Assembly (NCBI GenBank): GCA_020064725.1
Contig: JAGTWJ010000003.1
Coordinates: 930,001-994,000, forward strand
DNA: 64,000 nucleotides
Reading direction: 5' to 3'
From: Drechslerella dactyloides
Lineage: Eukaryota; Ascomycota; Orbiliomycetes; Orbiliales; Orbiliaceae
Part shown: in pieces, positions 24,184 through 36,711 of the stretch
Numbering within the stretch: position 1 is the stretch's first letter
Layout of the letters: every line of letters begins with the position of its first letter
Made by a program: the position numbers and the translations under genes
Notes under the pieces: model-generated
The model's input: only the letters and a program-made list of their open reading frames with translations
Database searches by the model: none
Told to the model about the DNA's origin: nothing

Positions 24184-26456
24184 TTTGATTAATTTGGATT
24201 TTAAAAAGATTTGAGGGTCTTGTAAGAAGGTTTATGCAAAGTGATCTGCTTGTAGCTCTGGAGAATGCTGTACTGCTTGCTTGCTGGAGAAGAAAGACTC
24301 TCTGGGGGAGGATTCGGCTCTCTTTTATAGATGAATTTACAGATACATCAGTTATTAGATTGAGGTTGTCATGTAGCAAATATTTCACAATTTTCTCCAG
24401 GTCAGCTACTATATTGGGTCCACTACCATCTACAACCTTTTCAGCTCGAGTTTACAATTTCTTGAGAAACTTACGTAAATCCATGATGGGAGATCAGCTC
24501 GCACACAGGAATGCGGTTGCCCCGCACTTGAGAAAAGAAATATATGACTTGGCAATCATTTAACCTGGTATCATCGAGAATCTGAAGGGAGTCTTCGGCT
24601 TAAGCCTTGGGGGTCTGATGTACGCCTTGTCAGCTATCGCACTAGGAGCTGAAGCCTTGTCGCTCGTGAAATATAACCATGACATGCACTCGAGCTCAGC
24701 CCTTCATCTGGACGTCTGCTGGTCCCTCAGATCTCTATTATTCAATCCGCATGATTATATTGAGATGTTGTGATTTAGGCACTAGGTATATTCATCTTCG
24801 CGTATCGGCCGCACTGAGACCCTAGGTCGGCGCGATTTTACTTCAGGGAATTCTATTCTCTAATACTGAGTAGTCTAGGGGACACTGCCCTGCAAATCTG
24901 TATGCTAACACCGCAGGTCCTGGGCCATCCCGAAGCCCGCGGCAAATCAGAGCACTCTCTCGATTGTCCAGCGAATCTAAACATAGGTCGAGACGATCCC
25001 TTTGGCCATATTTCTGGCCCACTCGTGGAAAGCTGGGACTTTTGAGCGGTTTATGCAGGTGGTTCCGTTGGGATAAGACTGTAAATGTACGAAGTAGACA
25101 CGGCTTCACCTGTCCATTTGTCTTCTAGCGTGTTACCTAGATAATAATACTCGATCGAACATCATATATGCAGGTGATATCAACGTTTGCCTGCCGCTAG
25201 TCTCGGTGTTGCCTGCCACTCTGCAATTGTTAGCTTAGTCTCGGGGTTGTAGGCTACCTGGGATAGGTTCCCGACGTTGCGAGCATTAGCGCGAGCGCAG
25301 GGCGTTCCAGGGACAAAGAAGAAGAAAAAATTCCGTCGCGCTGCGGGATAGCCAGCTGATATTTCTGGCGGCATATTACCAAGAGACGCCAACTAATAGA
25401 CTGGGTTTTTCATTGCGCGGATTTCTCTAGTGCATCAGTCTTAGCATTTCTTTGTTCATACGTCGTATGTTGCATTTTGTCTGTCAGCGTCGTGGACCGG
25501 GATTAGCCAATAGCTGAATATTCCGAGTGCGATTCTATGAATTCTAGCTGGGTCCTCTACTGTTCTCACGCGAAAATATGTGCCAACGCAAAACAATCGG
25601 GTCAGCTGCTCCTACTTAATGCGCCGTCGCAATGGCTATCATTGGCTGTCACAGATGGCCCTTCAGCCCTACGCAAGTAAACTTTCAATCGTCTACCGAC
25701 CCGCCCCGTCCTTCCGCCCCTAGTGATAGCCCCCGCATGGTTATCATGCAGCCAGTCGCAGTCGCAATAAACCCAATCCGCGGGGGGTAGTCGTGACGAA
25801 GCATATTGCGCCACCTGCAATACAATCACACCTCTGGATACTTGTGCCCTAGGAACGATTGACCGAATCTTCCTATCCAATCAATCTACCTTGTGGAATC
25901 TATGCCCTTTTTCTCCATATGTACACCAACTAGTTCCTAACGTACGGCTAGGATCTAAATCTGCTTGATCACCGGCGGCCGAGGGTGGACCAGCAACAAG
26001 GAAGCCAACACCTTGCATTTGTCACGGAAATACTGCTGCTGTAATGCCACAGTTTTACAATCAATGTAATATTTTTTGACAAAGATAATTTAATCAAAGT
26101 AAATCAAAGTATTCGTTCCTTTTGAGTTGGTTTGGCGGTGCGAGACCAAAGTATCCCAAACCCGACTATTTTGTGGTCAGCAAGATGATTGATATGATGC
26201 AGCGGTCTAGCTAGCAGTATAGTACTGCTCCTTCATGTATTCCAGACGAGCTCTAGGTTTCTCTTCCCCCGTCTTCTGCAATTATAAGTTATAAAATCCT
26301 CCCAAATACTCTTGTATTCACAGCTAAAAGTAGACTCCTTGCTGCTAGGAGCTGCTGGATCAATTATTTTCTGTCACAACCCTCTACGTTACTAGCACAA
26401 TTTATTCATCCTTCCCAGATATTTGTATTACCAGCTCACATAGTCAATCCAAAAAT
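24184..26456. other. Spacer between beta-rich copy 2 and transglutaminase-like gene
   Basis: The first 200 bases are the likely promoter of the minus-strand gene. A decayed plus-strand coding piece lies at 24576-24773. The rest shows no recognisable gene. Short frames at 24843-25392 on the minus strand look random. Confidence 0.4.
24576..24773 (+). pseudogene. Coding-like fragment without a start codon
   Basis: A 65-codon open stretch reads ENLKGVFGLSLGGLMYALSA, then IALGAEALSLVKYNHDMH, and ends LLFNPHDYIEML. Just before it, across one stop codon, LRKEIYDLAII could be its continuation. The amphipathic, helix-like content is unlike the noise around it. I do not recognise the family. The in-frame stop and lack of a start make a relic likely. 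Confidence 0.35.
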
Positions 26457-28935
26457 ATGTCGAATCCACCACCTCCCTTGGTCGTCAATGACATAACTGC
26501 TATACCAAGCTTCGCATTATCAACGACAGACCCAAATGAAATCATAACACTTCCTGCATTTCCAACTCAAGTTTTTGACTCACAGTCGCCTACAAAATAT
26601 GTAGATACGTCTAATCCTACTAACGCGAGCCTGCGTCCGATAGCATTTGCTTATCCGGTTGATGCCCCAACACCCAAAACCTTCAAAATTGCCTTGAAAC
26701 TGGCCCTTAACTTTACAGCACCGCCGGAATGGTCCGCGGTACCAACTAGCAAGTGCGTGGTTCTCGGGAGCCTCGTCAGCGATCCTCTCAAACCCATCTT
26801 CCAGAGCGATGAGATACCAGCCAGTAACGCAAAGGGCACATGGACTGTCGATTCTGTGAATGTAGAGTTTCCACAAGTGATGCTAAATGCCGGTGGGAAG
26901 CTACCCTTCAAATGGGCAGGAACTTTCATCTGGACAATCAAAGTGGTGAACAATCCTCGTATGTCATCCTTATTTCATTGTTGACAATGGACACCCATCG
27001 AGCTAAACTTATACTGATCGTTTTTGGTTCTAGTATTAATTGCTCCTCCTACCGTTATACCCTCGGTTCTGGAATTTTATTTTACGAATGTGCCAGCTCC
27101 TGAAGGCCATAAGGGCACATTTGGAAACCCAATACTAGCAAAAACACCAGAGTTCAACAAAATATATCCTGTCACACTCCTCCGCCAGTTCTGGCCCGTA
27201 GCTGCTGATATCCCGGGTGGAGAGCCACTACGACAAGAAAAGTTGAACGAATTTTATTGTCAGAACGTTATAAAGGTACTTTGGGCACTTGGGGGGCCTA
27301 AGTTTGATACTGTGAGAGGGCAGTCTTCGTACGGGGTCGGGGCTCTAGGCGGAACTTTTGACCTTGCAGCATGGAATTGTTCAAAATATCCTTCGTGCAA
27401 TACCTTTGATCTCTGTGCGGTTTTGCATCTTGCGTGCTCTCTTTTACTCAATATCTACGAGGGCGATACAATCAGGCCGATATGGGTCTTACACGACACA
27501 CCGGAATTTATTGCTCCCGGACAGCTCTATGGGCTTTCTGACGCATCTGTGAACCCATGCAATAACCCCTTTTGGCAGAGGCTTTTAGATCGACCTGGTG
27601 GGTTGAGCAACCCGGATACTCAGATACTGATAGCCAGAAGCAACTAACAAGCCTTCTCCAGAAACCAAAGCTATGATTGACGCACCGTCAAAGGATCGGA
27701 CTTGTTTCTTTAGGCATGCTTGGCTAGAGGTATCGATGTACGACCCTACAGGTGTCGGCGCCTATCAAGGAGTTCTGGATGGCTCTTTTGTTCCCTCAGG
27801 AGAATCAGGCGAGCAGTCTGATTCTGGGTCCCGAGATCGTGAAGCCTATTTGCTTAATCGCCTGGATAAAACGAGATCCGAAAACGGTATCACTCAGACT
27901 TCCCCTGGAAACTACAAAGTTACAACTGAAGGAGATCGCTTTTGTAAGTCAAATTCCATATGTTTCGGGAAACATGACTGCTAACAAGGCAACACTACAG
28001 ATACGACCCAGGATCGCGGTTACATGGTCGGAGTGACATCTACGAACCTTACATATCCAATTGCGCCTTACCTTCAAGGTGACGATAGTGTCATTGGAAT
28101 CCCGAATGCATTTATGCCGGTCGGTCTCAAGAACGACATTAACGCATTGCTGAAGCTTGGCGACTCTGGTGCCCGAGAGTCCCGTACAATTATAGTGGAC
28201 GCGCCGCTCGATGCAAATTCCCTCGCAGCAGCGCTCAAGCCACTAGATGCAACGGCATCCGGGACATCCTTATCCAGATCAGTGTTCAATACCATCAATA
28301 CATTCTCAAACTCTTTCAAGCTCAAAGCTGGAGAGTTTGATGCAGTGTTTGAGTCGTATCGGAGCTACACAACTGCAAAAGCAAGATTGGTCCATTATCT
28401 AACGACTTTTTCCATTGGTCCGCTGGCTAGTTTTGTGAAAGCCTCGCCAAAGTTGGATCAAGCTCTGGGACATATTTGCCTTTGGATGGATTCAGAAATC
28501 GTGATCGTCTATGGCAATTTATTCACCAAAATCACGATTAAGAGCCCTAGTGGCCTTAGTCCTGATCTCTGGACAGCCATTTCCAGCTTGTTCAAGTTCA
28601 TCAAGACCAACACTACTGGAAAAACCAAGCAGTTCAATCCACTCGAAGAGCTCACACCAGACAAAATTGTCGCCCTAAAAAGCGGCGATACGGTACCTAT
28701 TTCGCTCGAAAAGAAGGACGATGAAGTCGTCGGTACCATGGCTCTCATTTACGGTGGCGACCAAGATACGGGTGAAGCCTATGTGTGGCAGATGAAAGCT
28801 GGGGATTCTTCAGGAAAATTTACGTTCCGCGTCGCCGGACTTGGGGAACAGAAAGTTGTATTGACTGTGGGAGATGCGAACAAGGGACTCGTTCGATCTG
28901 TAGCCTACACCTTCTCCATCTCTAGTGCCACATAA
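26457..28935 (+). CDS. Large protein with a transglutaminase-like cysteine enzyme domain
   Basis: Four exons, 26457-26958, 27034-27597, 27662-27943 and 28001-28935, join in frame to 760 residues. Residues 1-165 look like a strand-rich N-terminal domain. Residues about 265-440 fit a transglutaminase/papain-fold domain: GALGGTFDLAAWN precedes Cys289 in PSCNTFDLCA, His374 lies in FFRHAWLEV and Asp383 in MYDPTG, which is the usual Cys-His-Asp order with normal spacing from His to Asp. A CNNPF motif (343-347) precedes the His, as in related fungal proteins I recall. Residues about 470-680 are mixed and the end (LIYGGDQDTGEAYVWQ and on) looks like a beta-sandwich. No signal peptide, so the enzyme is probably intracellular. 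Whether it cuts, cross-links or deamidates proteins cannot be told. It neighbours two orphan paralogues and GTPases. Confidence 0.8.
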
Positions 28936-30725
28936 TTTCCTGTCTTCAATCCTTGAGTTTTTCCTTTTGTCTAGTAGTCGTTCCCATTCAATCTGATGCT
29001 TTCTGAACTTCCGACGTAAAATCAGAATTTTCAGGCTGCGGGCTTCATTTAGTCAAACTTCATTTAGTCAATATAGTAGCGACCCTGATTGACAATGCAT
29101 TTCATCCGCGACTCCCACATATGGGCAGCCGGCAGGTCGATGGGCCTATGAAGGGCCGCATCTCGCCAACTCGACACGAAGTTCCCGATTTTTCTTGTGA
29201 ACCCTTGTTTTTTCTTATTGATTCGAGCCCGAGCTTGATAGAAGCTCTATGTCGCAACAAATAGCTCCGGATGTTCAAGCTATACTTTTATGATCTTGAG
29301 CGTTTTGTTTGCGAATTGTTGAAAGTTTGCGTATGCACGTACTGTGGCGGTCGCACACAGGATCGCGCATGACATGGATTTTGCATGGTATATGTCAAAG
29401 CGGAGCAACGTCTAATGGAGAGAGCCGTGCGGGGTTCCCGTACAACGATAAATCACAATGCGTAAAATATGTGCAAACACAATACCTCAGCCGCAGTTCA
29501 GAGCGGGGCGAAGCTGCAAGGCATGGGAAGCATCGTGCATGTTGCATGCAAACCAGAATTTAAGGCTGAGAATATGTTCCATCCTTGTTCCGATATTCTG
29601 TTGAATTTATCTGTGAATGAAAATTGCATCGGAGTCGGAACATAGGGCGATACAAAGCGAGACTAATGCATGCACTGTGTCAAAGGGACCGTTCATCAGC
29701 CTATCATTTCCCCGGTAAAAGACCCGTTTCGATAGCCCTATTGGATATCTGCCCGACGTTCCCTTTTGTGGCGCCAAATACCTAATCGCACACAGGAGTG
29801 CTACGTTATTGGGATAATATTTTAGTTAAATTCTCAAGATAAATGGAAGCAAAAAAAAACAAGCAGCCCCCACTCAGGGCAGTCGTGGGCCGGTAAGAGG
29901 TATATATTCGGCATCGTTGTCTGTCTGCCCCTGGTCGCGTTGAGGAGCTCGTCTCATGGGCATAGAGGGGTAGCCAAATCAGATTGCGTGCAGAGTCACT
30001 CCTGGAAGCACAAGTAGCGGAGAAGGACATTATAGCGATATTCTCGATTCGTAGAAGCTAAACGGGCCCTCCGACACGAGGCTTCCCCGAGAACTACATA
30101 GGGGCTAGTGGTTATCGGGACAACATATAGGGCAAGCGGCGTATTTGCTATTTATGGTTAGAACATTCGATTTGGTTTATAGTAAAGAAATGTGGTAGCA
30201 GGCGCATAGGCGGAGAGATCAATATCGCAATATGAAATTTTAGCAGAAGTGTTCAGTTTCAGCTCTACTTAGTAGTGCACTAATACCGTCCATACTGCTC
30301 TATAGATCTAGGTGCACTGTGGGCATTGTGGGTTCAAAGTGGACTGCGAATCGGATCTTCCCCGCCTCGCCGACCAAAGTACAGTAGCCTGGCTTAGGAG
30401 ACAATACTTCTCTCCTCTGCCGTATCGTGGATGCGGTTCAACGCAAAATTTCTAGGTATGGTATCGATGCATGATGATTTTCTATTTACGAGTACGATGC
30501 TTAAATTTGACCCCATATACTACCTAAGAGTTTATCAGATATATGATTATTACAGGAAGGCGTCTGGCTTGCGAGATAAATTTATTACATAAATATTCTC
30601 TAGCGTTCATTTGCCTTCGAGGTGCAATTGATATAAGAACGGTCCCTTTCTGCTCCTCAAGGAAATCCAAATCGATTCCCAAGTCAGTATTCAATATATA
30701 TCATAAAATTTTAAAACCCTCTAAT
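28936..30725. other. Spacer, no gene seen
   Basis: A 1.8 kb spacer. A 12-base direct repeat (TTCATTTAGTCA) occurs at about 29045 and 29059, just after the transglutaminase-like gene. No coding frame stands out. The last 200 bases are AT-rich and probably promoter for the small gene that follows. Confidence 0.45.
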
Positions 30726-31216
30726 ATGCCTACAATCAATTTTCGTAATAATAAAGTAATCAGCGCCGCTGCCCACCAGATTGCTTGTGTCATTTTAGGC
30801 GCAGATGGTATTTCGACCTACCGTCAGTGGTTTCAGGACATGAGCCATCCAGACGTCATTGGGACCACCTCGTCATTCGACGTCTGGCAAGACGGTATGG
30901 ATTCCACAAAATATGAACCAGCCGCAAACACTACTACAACTTTAAATGCGGACGTTACGGTAACAGGTATGCGTACTTCCAAACCGAACAATCAAATTCA
31001 AGGGCAATAACGCTGTTCTAACCAAAAATTCTTTCTAGGACCACTTACGCAGAACAATGTGACCTTCATTAGATTCACTTGGAAGGATGCCCAAAATAAT
31101 GATGTTTCGGTTAACTGCAGTAAGATCTATATGTCTTTAAGAGCCTTCTGGTTATTTTGCATACCTATCGCTAAAAACATAAATCTCATCTAGATCGCGT
31201 AGCGGCGCCTCCTTGA
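30726..31216 (+). CDS. Small orphan protein, 114 residues, three exons
   Basis: I do not recognise this gene. Three exons, 30726-30966, 31039-31119 and 31194-31216, join in frame with good splice sites. The product starts MPTINFRNNKVISAAAHQIA and contains SFDVWQDGMDSTKYEP, TTTLNADVTVTG and VTFIRFTWKD. It is rich in Thr, Asn and Val, so probably all-beta. No signal peptide is seen. The in-frame ATG at 30726 was chosen because the sequence upstream of it is AT-rich and unlike coding DNA. It lies convergent to the 4CL-like gene and next to the accessory island, of which it may be a member. Confidence 0.6.
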
Positions 31217-31898
31217 ATATCCATTCTATCGATGTATTCCTGACTGTTACCTATATTATTACATGGAACACTGTCATGCGAGTTAGGCTAGAAGTCCATG
31301 CATTCACGCAATCAGCCAATAGCACGGTGGCATGACTCCAGATTTACAGACCTTGATTTCAATGTTTAGGACTAGCTGCATCGCCTAGTCGTTGTATTTT
31401 CTAAATATAATATACAGTCTTCGTGCGATCTAGTTCACGAGACCAAGTTTGGTTAGATATCGAGAATTGATAGAGTATTTAGCTTTATAATTAATTGTGC
31501 ATGTGGCCGGACTCTATCGTACCGTCTCGTCTACAGCGCCTGGCACCAAGGCTACCGTCTTATGGTAAAGTTATATTATCTTCGTCTTCATCTGATACCT
31601 CAGCATGCATTTTCAGGAATCGGCCCTTCTCATATGCATACATGTGCTCTAAATACCTCGCTATCGACCGCGGCCTGGAATAGAGTGTTCGGTAAATTGT
31701 ATATAAGTTACCGGAAACTACACATCTCATCGAGATATCATACATGGATGCTAAAGTTACAGTAGATCTAGCTACGCTTACTTAGGTAATGCTACTCTGC
31801 ATAATGTGAAACTCCAAATCAAGAGATACCCCCACATAAACTCACTGCCAGAGATTAGATACTCCACCAACCATTGCGAACAAACGTGGCATCGTACC
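31217..31898. other. Convergent spacer, no gene seen
   Basis: Joins the 3' ends of the small orphan gene and the 4CL-like gene. AT-rich with short chance frames only. Confidence 0.5.
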
Positions 31899-33945
31899 CT
31901 ATAGCTTGGCACCTTGCTTCTTCATCTCAGCCTTCGCCTGCTCCTTCAACATCCGTCGCAGGATCTTGCCACTCGCGCTCTTGGGTATCGCGTCCACGAA
32001 CCGGACGCCCCCACGCAACCGCTTGTGCTGTGCTACAGATTTCATGACAAAGTCGATGATTTCCTGCGCGGTTTCTGGGCTTGCTTTCACGCCTGGCGTG
32101 ACGACGACGTACGCGCGGGGCAGTTCGGTGTGTAGAGTTTCGTCCCAAACGCCTATGACGGCCACATCGCTGCAAAAGATAAACCGTTAGTATGGTGTAT
32201 GACTATAACAGGATGAGCGGTAGGTCGGGAAGTTAGAGGCTTACTTGACTTTCGGATGCGAAGCGATCTTGCCCTCGAGTTCGGCTGGTGGGACCTGGAA
32301 GCCTTTATATTTGATCAACTCTGCGAGTCGTCACGTTAGCCGCTGTTTTCGATATTCGCGCAAAATTGGAGATGCAGACGGGGTATGTACCCTTAACTCG
32401 ATCAGTAATATAAAAGTTGCCATCCGGGTCCTGGTGACCGACATCGCCAGTCTTGAAGTAGCCGTCTTCTGTCATGCAATTCCGCGTCGCCTCCTCGTTA
32501 CGCCAGTATCCCATCATAATGTTCGGGCCTTTCAGCCACAGCTCGCCCGTTTGACCGGCTGGCACTTCGATGCCGTCTTCACCAACGTACTTGGCCGTCA
32601 TGTTGGGCAGAAGCGGGCCGACGGAGCCGATCTTGTCTTTCCAGTCAACCCAAGGTTGCGCATGCGTGGTCGGGGAGGTCTCCGAGAGACCGTAGCCTTG
32701 CTTTGTCTTGAGCCCCAGGCGGTTATAGACCGCGTCTTGAATCTCGCCTATAGTAAGGGTTAGTAATCTAGACGACGGAGTGAGATATGCAATGTCGACG
32801 TACTTGTCAAGGGAGCAGCGCCAGAATTCATCATTCTAATCGTTGAGAGGTTGTACTTGCTGACGATGGGGTGCTTCGCCAGCGCAAGCACCACCGGCGG
32901 GACAACATATACAAACGATACTAGTCCAGGTTAGCCAACAGGAACATGATATAGGATAGTGAACGGCAGCGAGACTACGCACTCTTGTGTCGCTCGACTG
33001 TTTGGCAGAACTTCTCAAGGTCAAATCGCTCCATGATCACCACGCGGATACCCAGATAGAACGGTACATGCATGATACATGTAAGACCGTAGATATGGAA
33101 GAATGGCAGGAATGCGAGTAGCGAATCCTCGCGCGGCTTGAGGTTCTGTCCCTCGACAGATGCGCCCTGCAGGATATTCGCGACGATATTTCGATGCGAC
33201 AGCATGACGCCCTTCGGCAGCCCCGTCGTACCACTCGAGTAGACTAGGAAAGCGAGGTCCTTCGCTGGCTCAAACTTTGGCCGCCGCATCAGCTTGACTT
33301 CGCGATGGCTCATGTTTTTGAGGTCGCTGATATGCTTGAAGCCGGGGACTTTCTTGTCACCAAGGATCAGAATGCGGTCGTGTGGGATGCCGGCACGCGT
33401 GGCTGCCTCCTTCGCGAGGGGAAGGACCTCAGCCTGTGTGGTAATGGCTTTGGCTTCGCAGTTCTTGAGCTGGTAGGTGAATTCGTCGAGGGTGTAGCCG
33501 GGGTTGGCGGGGGAGAGGACGCCGCCAGCCCACAAGACACCCCATGTCAAAATCGGCGACTCGACATTATTCAAGCTGGAGATAACATCCACGCAAGAGT
33601 TAGCCAGCTGCGATACACGTAGATACAACGAGATCACGGAGGGACATCGATGTGTAAACTCACGTGAGGACGGCCATCACGTCGCCCTTGCGCCAGCCCC
33701 AGAGGCTCTTGAGCCCAACGCCCAGCTCCTTCGAACGGGTTGCCACATCGCTAAACGTTAGCTCGCGGCCAGTCTTCGCGTCCACGTGTAGCACTGCGAC
33801 CACGTTAGCAGCTGCCTTTCTAATGTTATCGATAGGAATGCCCACCATGGTCGTCCGGGAAGGGCTTGTTCGGGCGGTCAAACATCAACGTGTAGATGTC
33901 GACATTGGGGATCTCGACTGGCGGATAATTGCTATCGACCGGCAT
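31899..33945 (-). CDS. 4-coumarate-CoA ligase-like acyl/aryl-CoA ligase, peroxisomal
   Basis: A member of the ANL (AMP-binding) superfamily. It would activate an aromatic or medium-chain acid with ATP and pass it to CoA. Seven exons, 33945-33846, 33793-33664, 33575-32983, 32920-32804, 32747-32391, 32320-32245 and 32169-31899, join to 547 residues, normal for the family. The AMP-binding signature YSSGTTGLPKG is at residues 189-199. Later come GYGLSETSPT, the TGDVGHQDPDGNF hinge region, [20 protein letters not shown] and the C-terminal SASGKILRR lysine motif. The last three residues are AKL, a type 1 peroxisomal signal. The true substrate is unknown: fungal members act on coumarate-like acids, fatty acids or phenylacetate-like acids. 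It is divergent from ATP11 across 432 bases. Confidence 0.94.
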
Positions 33946-34377
33946 CTTCAATCAGAACAGCGATAGTCAGGCGGTGAATTCGCAGCACGGCAGAGCAGCA
34001 GGACGGCGGGTCGGACGGCGGATCGATGAGCGGGCGGACTCTTGCAGGGAATTAATGCTGCGATGCAATGAGGCCGGCTGGAACGGAGCGCCGCCGTTCT
34101 TAAAGCTGCGACCGGCGCGCTCCCACGAACTAGCCGCGGTAAACCGGCTAAGTCGAGCTCGAGCTCGGACTGCAACTGTCGTCGGGCAGCTGCATCAGGC
34201 AGGAGCCTAGGTTCGAGGCTCGCGCGCTAAACTCCGGCCAAGCTCCGACTGGGACCGGCTGGGCCGACCGAGATGCGATTAGTCAGCCGCATTCGGAGAC
34301 TGCTGGCGGGGGAACTCACATTTTGCACATGCACCCTCAACGCCACCATCGCGATATCGCCATTGTCGTCAGGCACC
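33946..34377. promoter_or_regulatory. Divergent promoter of 4CL-like gene and ATP11
   Basis: A GC-rich 432-base spacer between two genes that point away from each other. It must contain both promoters. No TATA box or known activator site stands out. Confidence 0.45.
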
Positions 34378-35398
34378 ATGTCCGGTTTCCGGCAGCTGTC
34401 CTCCCGCCTGCACCGGGCAGCCGTCCAGCCGTGCAGGGCGGCTCTCCAGCACCAGCAGCGGCGCCATGCCCGCGTGTCCAACGTTCGTTTCGTGCAGACG
34501 CAGCAGAACGTCGCCGAAAAGTACCGGCACCTGCTCGAGCAGAAGGCAAAGAGGTACTTACTCCCTTTCGATTGCCAGTGTCGCATTAGTATACCGTGCT
34601 GATGGTTGTAGTGAGGGCATGGAATCCGTCGAGCAGCTCAAGGAAGTCTACAAGCCGCAGATTGACCGGTACAGGCGCGACTCGATCGCCCCGCCAAAGC
34701 TGCCCGACAGCCTCTCTCACGCCTCCTCCTCCTCCTCTGTTCTCTCCTCGGCGCCCGATGCTGCTCCCACCGGCACCGTCCCGATAACCGATCCGCCGCC
34801 GCCACCCCCTAATATCCCTAAATCCTCCGCCCAAAAGTCCCTTGCCTCCTTCGTCGACGTCCCCAAAATCCTGCTCCACGACGCCAAGGAAATCGAGTAC
34901 ATCTGGCGCGCACGGCACCTCGCCGACAAGAACTCCCTCTGCGCTACCATCCCCTTAGCCACCTACCGCCGTCTCGAGGCTGCCGCTCGCAAACACCCCA
35001 TGTTCATCCTCCCGTTACCCCGCCCGGATCAGGGTGTCGAGCTGCACTTCTTGCAATGGCAATTCTCCTCACCCGAGACGTCGAATGTCATGTTCACCTC
35101 TCTGATCGAGTACAAGCTTCGCGGCGAGTATGCTGCCCCGCACACAACTGTCACCCACCATCTCGACATCTGTGAGGAGAAGGGAATAGTCCTGCTGCAG
35201 GGATCCGTCGTTGAGAATCGTGGTGTCAGCGTCGAAGAGGCGAAATGGCTGCTGATGGCGCTGCAGAAGTTTTATGGGGCGGAGGAGGGAAGCGGTGAGG
35301 AGGCAAGCAGGCGGCAGGAATTGCTGAGGCTATTTTCTGAGGGACGGGGGGAGTTTGACGTGCAAGCGTTAATTCGCGAGGCGGAGACCATCAATTAG
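34378..35398 (+). CDS. ATP11: Mitochondrial F1-ATPase assembly chaperone Atp11
   Basis: Atp11 binds free beta subunit of the mitochondrial F1-ATPase in the matrix and keeps it from aggregating until alpha/beta assembly. Two exons, 34378-34553 and 34612-35398, join in frame to 320 residues. The first 40 residues are rich in Arg, Ser, Gln and Ala and lack acids (MSGFRQLSSRLHRAAVQPC), a typical mitochondrial presequence. A Ser/Pro-rich linker near residues 90-130 precedes the conserved domain, which starts about KSLASFVDVPKILLHDAKEI and includes EIEYIWRARHL, FILPLPRP, ELHFLQWQF, FTSLIEYKLRGEYA and TVTHHLDI. These are family hallmarks. The Pro-rich insert of the linker is longer than in yeast. 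Confidence 0.94.
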
Positions 35399-36711
35399 GT
35401 TGATGGGAGTAACTGTATATACGACGGCATATAGACTGTATGATTAGAGAGTATGATAGCCTGCCGAGGACATCTAGCCGGCAAGACAAGCTTGTGACAT
35501 GCATTGACCGGCCAATATTCGTAGGGGATGTGATTGAAGTCCTGACAAGACAAAGTCTCACTGGATAGATAGACGAGGTTCGATCGTGTGCGCGAGGGGT
35601 AGAATAGATGGTCGTATTATTGCCGCCGAGGCTGTGGTTTCAAAATCACGAAGCCCTGCTGGGGCCAAACTCGCTCACATGGCCGAGGCTGCGGCAGGCA
35701 CGTGGAAGTGGCATGTATCAAACGCATTGCGGCTTACCTCGCCTTTACCCTGTTATTCACGCCACAAGCGCACCATCCCCACCCCAGGCCCTGATATAGA
35801 ATCCCATATGGCCATTAGAGCTAGCTTCCAAGCCACTTCCAATGCTCTGAAGGACTGTTGACTGTGAACCTTAAATGATATCCTTGTTACACAAGCCGGA
35901 AACGACAATCCAACAGTTCAACCCATTTCCAGTCATTAACTAGCTTGGTCGCTAAGGGTTTCGCCTACAAATACGATATACAGGATATCGAGAAGACTGC
36001 CAGCAAAACCCGATAGTGAAGGCTCCCTCCTGAACATAAGTATCAATATGATACGCGGTGCCGGTGATTGCGGTGCGTCCCCTGTAGGCACGAGAGAATA
36101 TGAAGGACCGTAACGTGGATTATATAGGTAGCGAACGCGTAAAAATTAGAATCATTGGATTTTCATAAGGTATAGACATGAATTCCCCATAGCAGTCAGT
36201 AACAGCAATCAGGAGAGTTATTTTTCAGAGGAACAGTTTCGATACAGGGATACGGTGTATGCAAACAGACATACCCGCCGTGCATGACACCACTAGTGGA
36301 TACATGACAGGCAGACATGTAGCTCACGGCAACCGATCGTGTAACAAAGTCCGCATAGTAAGAAGGAAAGGAAAGAAAAAACATGAGATTGTAGGCATCC
36401 ATTCCTGCTTGCAGTCATCAGAAGGATAGGATCTTTGAATACAAGCCTGTGGATAAGAAAAGACCGATGGGAACAGTGCGTTTTGTCTTCGGTTATCCCG
36501 AGGAAAGAACAGCAAAGCGGTTGCAATGCACACCATATCAAAGGCCATTCAAAGGAGAACAAAGGAAAAAAGGGAAAGGCATGTGTATCAAATCGTAGCA
36601 GAAAAAAGAGTGATACGAACGTTTGAGCATAGAAAAAGGGTCAGTCAGTCAGGTGGTCCGAAAAAGAGAAATTGCACCAGCATGACAGGCGTCATAGCAT
36701 TTTTTCCATCA
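35399..36711. other. Convergent spacer, no gene seen
   Basis: Between the ends of ATP11 and the orphan gene at 36.7 kb. Small frames on both strands overlap and look random. Probably 3' untranslated sequence at both edges. Confidence 0.45.
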
